Translations under genes and position numbers: made by a program
Assembly (NCBI RefSeq): GCF_029227915.1
Contig: NC_079876.1
Span: forward strand, 13,828,001-13,888,000
Source: Hydractinia symbiolongicarpus
Lineage: Eukaryota > Cnidaria > Hydrozoa > Anthoathecata > Hydractiniidae
Direction: 5' to 3'
DNA length: 60,000 nucleotides
Shown here: piece by piece, positions 56,401 through 60,000 of the stretch
Numbering within the stretch: the first letter of the stretch is position 1
Layout: every line of letters starts with the position of its first letter
Notes under the pieces: generated by a model
The model's database searches: none
The model's input: only the letters and a program-made list of their open reading frames with translations
Told to the model about the DNA's origin: nothing

Positions 56401-59400
56401 ACGTACAATTTAAAGCATTTAGCAAAATCATAATATAGTTAAAGTCAGGTTTTCATGAAAAAAGTATTATATAATCATCTTCTTCACTGTGGATTATGCC
56501 TAGGTTGCACAAAATTTATTTTGGTTTATGAATTTTTATGGTATATATTTAATTATTGCAATTAGTTATTGCAGCCAGCACTATTATACCATTCTAACTA
56601 GTCAATCAGCAAACAACAGTTTAAAAATTATAAAAAGCAGACATCATGTAAAAGATTCAAACAATTTGTGCGTCAGACCATAATCATTTTAAACATGGAA
56701 TCTTGACATATTTCAGTGGACCTTCAGTATTTAACTAATAAAACCGAATGAAACAGCTTTGACCTCCCTCACATGCAACCTCTTGGTAGAACCATTATAT
56801 GTGTACAACAATAATGAAACCATTTATAATACTTCAAATAGTCTAATGAAAATATGTTACTTCACTACCGCTTTTTTCCAATGTTATTGTTGGAAAATAG
56901 TATATCAATATTTTTAAACATTTTTAAAATATCACACAGCAAACAAACCTAAGTGATACTTCTACAGGGTGTGTGAAATTTAAGATATTATTTATATACT
57001 TATATATTATCAATTTAAGAAAAAATGAACATAAGGCAAATAAATGAAAAGAAACAGAAAATAAATTCGGCATAAAAAGTATGAGATTTATTCAAACATT
57101 AGAATTTTTTTACTCTGAACCATATTAGGAAATATTATTTGTATAAAAAACCATCCATTTTGTTTAACCTGTCACCCACTTCCTGTAATACTTATCATCT
57201 TGTTTTAGGATTTGGAGGTGTTGAGTGTGGTGCAGAAATATACGCTATTCCTATAAGTGAGTTGGTTTCTGTGAAGGAGAATTCCAACATTATTCAAGTG
57301 TTGCTAAACTCTCAGGTATGAGATGCACTTTATTATGATTTCTGTTAGTGCTTTTAAGTAAATACTTGTAAATGTCCCACCAAGTTCAACAAACGTCCAT
57401 ATTCTGTTAAGCAGCCATATTAAGCCTTACAGGGGAAAATAAATGAATGTTTAAGTATATATATATATTTTAAATTGTAACTTATTTTACTTTTTTTTAA
57501 AAGTAAATAAAAATCATTTTTATATATATATAATACCTGATTTTATTTTATTTCTTATGATTTAGGAACTTTCTATATGTAAAGTCATTTTCTTTTTTGT
57601 TTACATTCAAGTTTTTAAAATTACTTTTTTTGATTTATTGTTGAAGAATTCTTGTTAAATTTTGTGTAAGTAAGGCAAACATCTTTTTTCTTTCTATAAT
57701 TCGTAAATGTTTAAAAAAGTGCTTTTCTTTTAGGTCCTCCTCTTGATTAAGCATCCATGTAAACATCAAAAAATTTAATAAGTATATACTGAAGGTGCTA
57801 GTTCAAATTATTAAGAACATGTGTGTTTTGATGTACATTTAAGGATTTAGAATTTAAGTGTATTTTGACGACACCATCAACCCATCGAATATAAAACCAG
57901 TGGGTTTGCCCAGCTTTAGGATGTTAACCAAATTTTGTTCTCAGGTGGCCCCTAGTCACTTGGTTGTCATCAATTATATCAATATGTTTTTAAATTATTA
58001 TGGCTTAAACTTAAATCTGATGTGATGGATTCACTAAAACCTTGTTTAATGTATTGATGTCAGTTAATGCATTACCTCTGTGTCATAAAGTCAGATAAAT
58101 TATGCACATTTTAGCTACGTAGAAGTATTTCTGCTCTAATAAGTTTCTTACTAAAAAAATTTAGTGTTTATTATATATGCATGTCCAGAATGTCTTGTCT
58201 TCCATGATATTAAGTAATAACTAATTGCTCAAATTAAATTCTATACGTATGTTCAACATGGTTAATACTCTGACTTGTATATGTGGATTTGCACAGATGA
58301 GAACTACAGCTTTGTTGATGATACAGAAATTTATTTTCATGGCTCATCAAATTTTTACTCTCAGGAGACAATTATGGCATTGCTGCAGTACCATCTAGAG
58401 CAGATGAGTTTAGACAATGTCTTGAACTTTCAATTCAGTATTGTAATGCACTGAAATGCAAGAGGTACTTATTTGCACTTCAACTTTTAATTTAAAACAG
58501 TTTATAAAAGTTGTTTGTAAAAGTACATCTCATTGTTTTTCTAGAAAATCTGTGCTTACGTTTGCGCATAATAATTATATTTTAATTTTCAAATGTTTTA
58601 TTCACAGGATGCATATAATGGCTGGCCAATATCCAGAAGGGTTAAATATCACTAAAGAAATTAGCAGGTCATATAAGGAAACCTACTTAAATAATTTAAA
58701 GTTTGCATCACAAAGATTGGAGTTGGTAGGTTGTAACACTTCTTTTATTAGCCAATAGTAACAATAATGTGTATATAGCATTTCAAAACATCAATAAAAA
58801 ATTGAATTTGTAAAATATTGTAAAACAGCACTAAGTGCTTTGAGTAAATGAATAGTTGTGTAAAAAGAAAGGATTTTTGTAATTATAAGATCCAGGTTTG
58901 AGTCAAGACTGCAGGCCGCTAACTGTTAATCGCCTTGTGCTGTCAAGCAAAACGTACCTTTGGTAATGAAACATAGTTACAGTCCTGTCAGCCCACGTTT
59001 CTCCCCGTTTTAAACCCTTAACCTTACTGCATGCTTATTTCTTAGTTAGTTGGTATATCTGTTAGGAAAACATCAAGTTATTGATTGAGCCGATATCAAC
59101 CATACCAAACTATTTTCTGACACGAACAGACCAAGGTCAGATATATTAAATTGCACCATTAAATTTCGGAGCTCTTAGATCTACAATTTTTTATCCCTGG
59201 TAAAATTTCTTAAAATACTTTTCTTGATTCTGGAAAGTTAATTCCGAAAATTTTGCAGTGATTTTTTGATATCACAAAAGTTTATTTCCTTAAAAGACTG
59301 GATTTAATTAGTTGTCAGAAGGATCTAGACTGTTTTCTTTTTTCTTGGTAGCTCTGCAAATCTTAAAAGCATTAAATTGCAAGAACGTTTTTCTTCAACT

Positions 59401-59917
59401 AGTAAGTCTTTTAAATATCTTTGTTGGTTTTTGCTGTCTACTGTAATAACAGTGGGTATAATTCTAAGAGTTCGGCTTATTTTACTGTGACTTTTTATTA
59501 TGGCAACTTCAAACCCATCTTCAACCCCTTCCCCATTTTATTTGATGACAGTTCTAAAATCTTCTAACTAACCTATGATTTGAATCTTGAATAATAAAAA
59601 TTGAGCATGCGTTCATCATGCAACAAAAGTGATGATTAATAAGTATTAGTTAATGGAATTTTTAATAATCAGCCCAAATTTGACCCCAGTTCCTCTTAAG
59701 TCCTCCTTGAAATTTCTAAAATTTTGAAGTCTTATAAATGACTGAAATTTTGATGAAAATTTTATGATTTTAATATGTGAGTTATAGAAAGCATTTTACA
59801 AGTAGAAATATTCCTTCTGTCACAATGTGTACCTTTCTCCACTTCAGGATGTATATCACCATCAAAGAACTCATGGAAATATTGCAGACACTATCTCAGA
59901 AAATATTGATTTCATTG
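53494..59917 (+). CDS. HYI: Hydroxypyruvate isomerase (HYI) homologue, 5' part, 7 exons seen
   Basis: Exons found: 53494-53614, 57209-57315, 58365-58464, 58608-58725, 59066-59135, 59352-59401, 59848-59917. The gene continues past the right edge. The start is the ATG at 53494 (MAAMQHAARHISRLNFAANL), then SFLFPEIPDFKQRYAAAKEA, GFGGVECGAEIYAIPISELV, DNYGIAAVPSRADEFRQCLE, RMHIMAGQYPEGLNITKEIS, LLIEPISTIPNYFLTRTDQ, ILKALNCKNVFLQL and DVYHHQRTHGNIADTISENI. These match HYI in order (NLSWLFPE, RIHLMAGR, LLEPINTR, MDIFHWQ). The family is a TIM-barrel sugar isomerase interconverting hydroxypyruvate and tartronate semialdehyde (family knowledge). GLLEP-type Glu and the D-x-HH metal-site region are kept. 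Exons 2 and 3 do not join in phase (0 versus 1), so a tiny exon between 57316 and 58364 is probably missed. Confidence 0.88.
53995..55153 (-). mobile_element. Two tandem Helitron-like elements on the minus strand, 53995-54564 and 54565-55153
   Basis: Read on the minus strand, each starts TC with tctatataataata (plus-strand right ends 54564 and 55153). Each ends in a hairpin (gtggatttttccac type) followed by CTAG (53995-53998) or GTAG (54565-54568, eroded). The second starts at the base after the first ends. They are 570 and 589 bp and about 85-90% alike by eye, with shared blocks such as tcgtatagatcttgaaa and cattccgaaacggattcggg. They are non-coding and lie in HYI intron 1. Another copy is at 1439-2154. 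Confidence 0.75.
55473..56362. mobile_element. TIR DNA transposon copy 2 (TAGTGAGGGAGGGTAAT family), in HYI intron 1
   Basis: The left end tatagtgagggagggtaatg and right end taattaccctccctcacta are inverted repeats flanked by TA. At about 890 bp it is co-linear with 23231-24462 but lacks the roughly 350-bp internal segment, so it is a deletion derivative. Short frames on both strands are mirror images of those in copy 1 and are not genes. Confidence 0.75.
57830..58140 (-). mobile_element. Degraded Helitron-like copy in HYI intron 2
   Basis: The order of motifs (gacaccatcaacccatcg, aaccaaattttgttctcagg, tggcccctagtcactt, gtgatggattcactaa) follows the interior of the elements at 53995-55153 (gacgtcatcaacccgtcc, acccaaattggtcccaggtg, atccctagttacc, caatggcttcactaat) with many substitutions. 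The ends are not identifiable. Confidence 0.5.
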
Positions 59918-60000
59918 GTATGTTTGCGTTTACATCTTAACTGTGCTTTGTCTGTCACATTAAGTGATGTCGTGCTAAAATATGCACGAAATAGCGATAT

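Noticed and set aside
58905-58960. tRNA-like box B (gtttgagtc) suggesting another SINE or tRNA
   Set aside because: No box A at the proper distance and no cloverleaf; a single short motif match in a HYI intron.
1-60000. A novel multi-gene defence or biosynthetic system
   Set aside because: The recognisable genes are unrelated conserved animal genes (PPP1R21, PPWD1, calreticulin, HYI), and the remaining signals are repeats and pseudogenes; nothing supports a new functional gene cluster.

Overview
This is a eukaryotic, animal-type genomic window. It is AT-rich and holds multi-exon genes with GT-AG introns, and most of the intronic and intergenic DNA is mobile-element debris. I read it as an invertebrate, probably a cnidarian and possibly a hydrozoan. 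That rests on overall style (compact exons, high AT, many MITEs and Helitrons, DIRS-like and CR1-like remnants) and is inference. I saw no rRNA, canonical tRNA, CRISPR or bacterial-type operon.

Four conserved genes can be rebuilt exon by exon. (1) A PPP1R21 homologue on the minus strand starts at 14447 and runs off the left edge; 19 exons keep phase. (2) PPWD1, a WD40 plus cyclophilin peptidyl-prolyl isomerase, lies on the plus strand at 21822-35678 and is complete in 19 exons (613 aa). (3) Calreticulin lies on the plus strand at 37790-40678, complete in 6 exons (421 aa), with a signal peptide, P-domain repeats, an acidic tail and a KDEL end. An exact ER-stress element, CCAAT-N9-CCACG, lies 142 bp upstream of its ATG. 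(4) A hydroxypyruvate isomerase (HYI) homologue lies on the plus strand from 53494 and runs off the right edge.

Between them are gene relics. These are a frameshifted MFSD6-like transporter (about 45780-46770, minus), a truncated histone H3 (47488-47625, plus) facing a frameshifted histone H2A (47700-47927, minus), the C-terminal end of a piggyBac-type transposase (17352-17591), two 5'-truncated LINE reverse-transcriptase ends (16321-16790 and 20571-20935, minus) and a decayed DIRS-like gag region (44127-45105).

Mobile and repeat DNA: two head-to-tail tandem Helitron pairs (51512-51819 plus; 53995-55153 minus) with further single copies; several terminal-inverted-repeat elements (10187-10943, 12756-13665, 23231-24462, 42059-42341, 55473-56362); a tRNA-related SINE inside a calreticulin intron; a 160-bp-arm perfect palindrome nested in a larger duplication in PPWD1 intron 1; a 60-bp minisatellite carrying ATTGG/CCAAT motifs in a PPWD1 intron; a dispersed 53-bp-period repeat; and 24-25-bp and about 128-bp tandem arrays.

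The four genes are ordinary conserved housekeeping or ER genes and do not form an obvious pathway together. I found no convincing novel multi-gene system. The most interesting signals are repeat architecture and the calreticulin promoter element.
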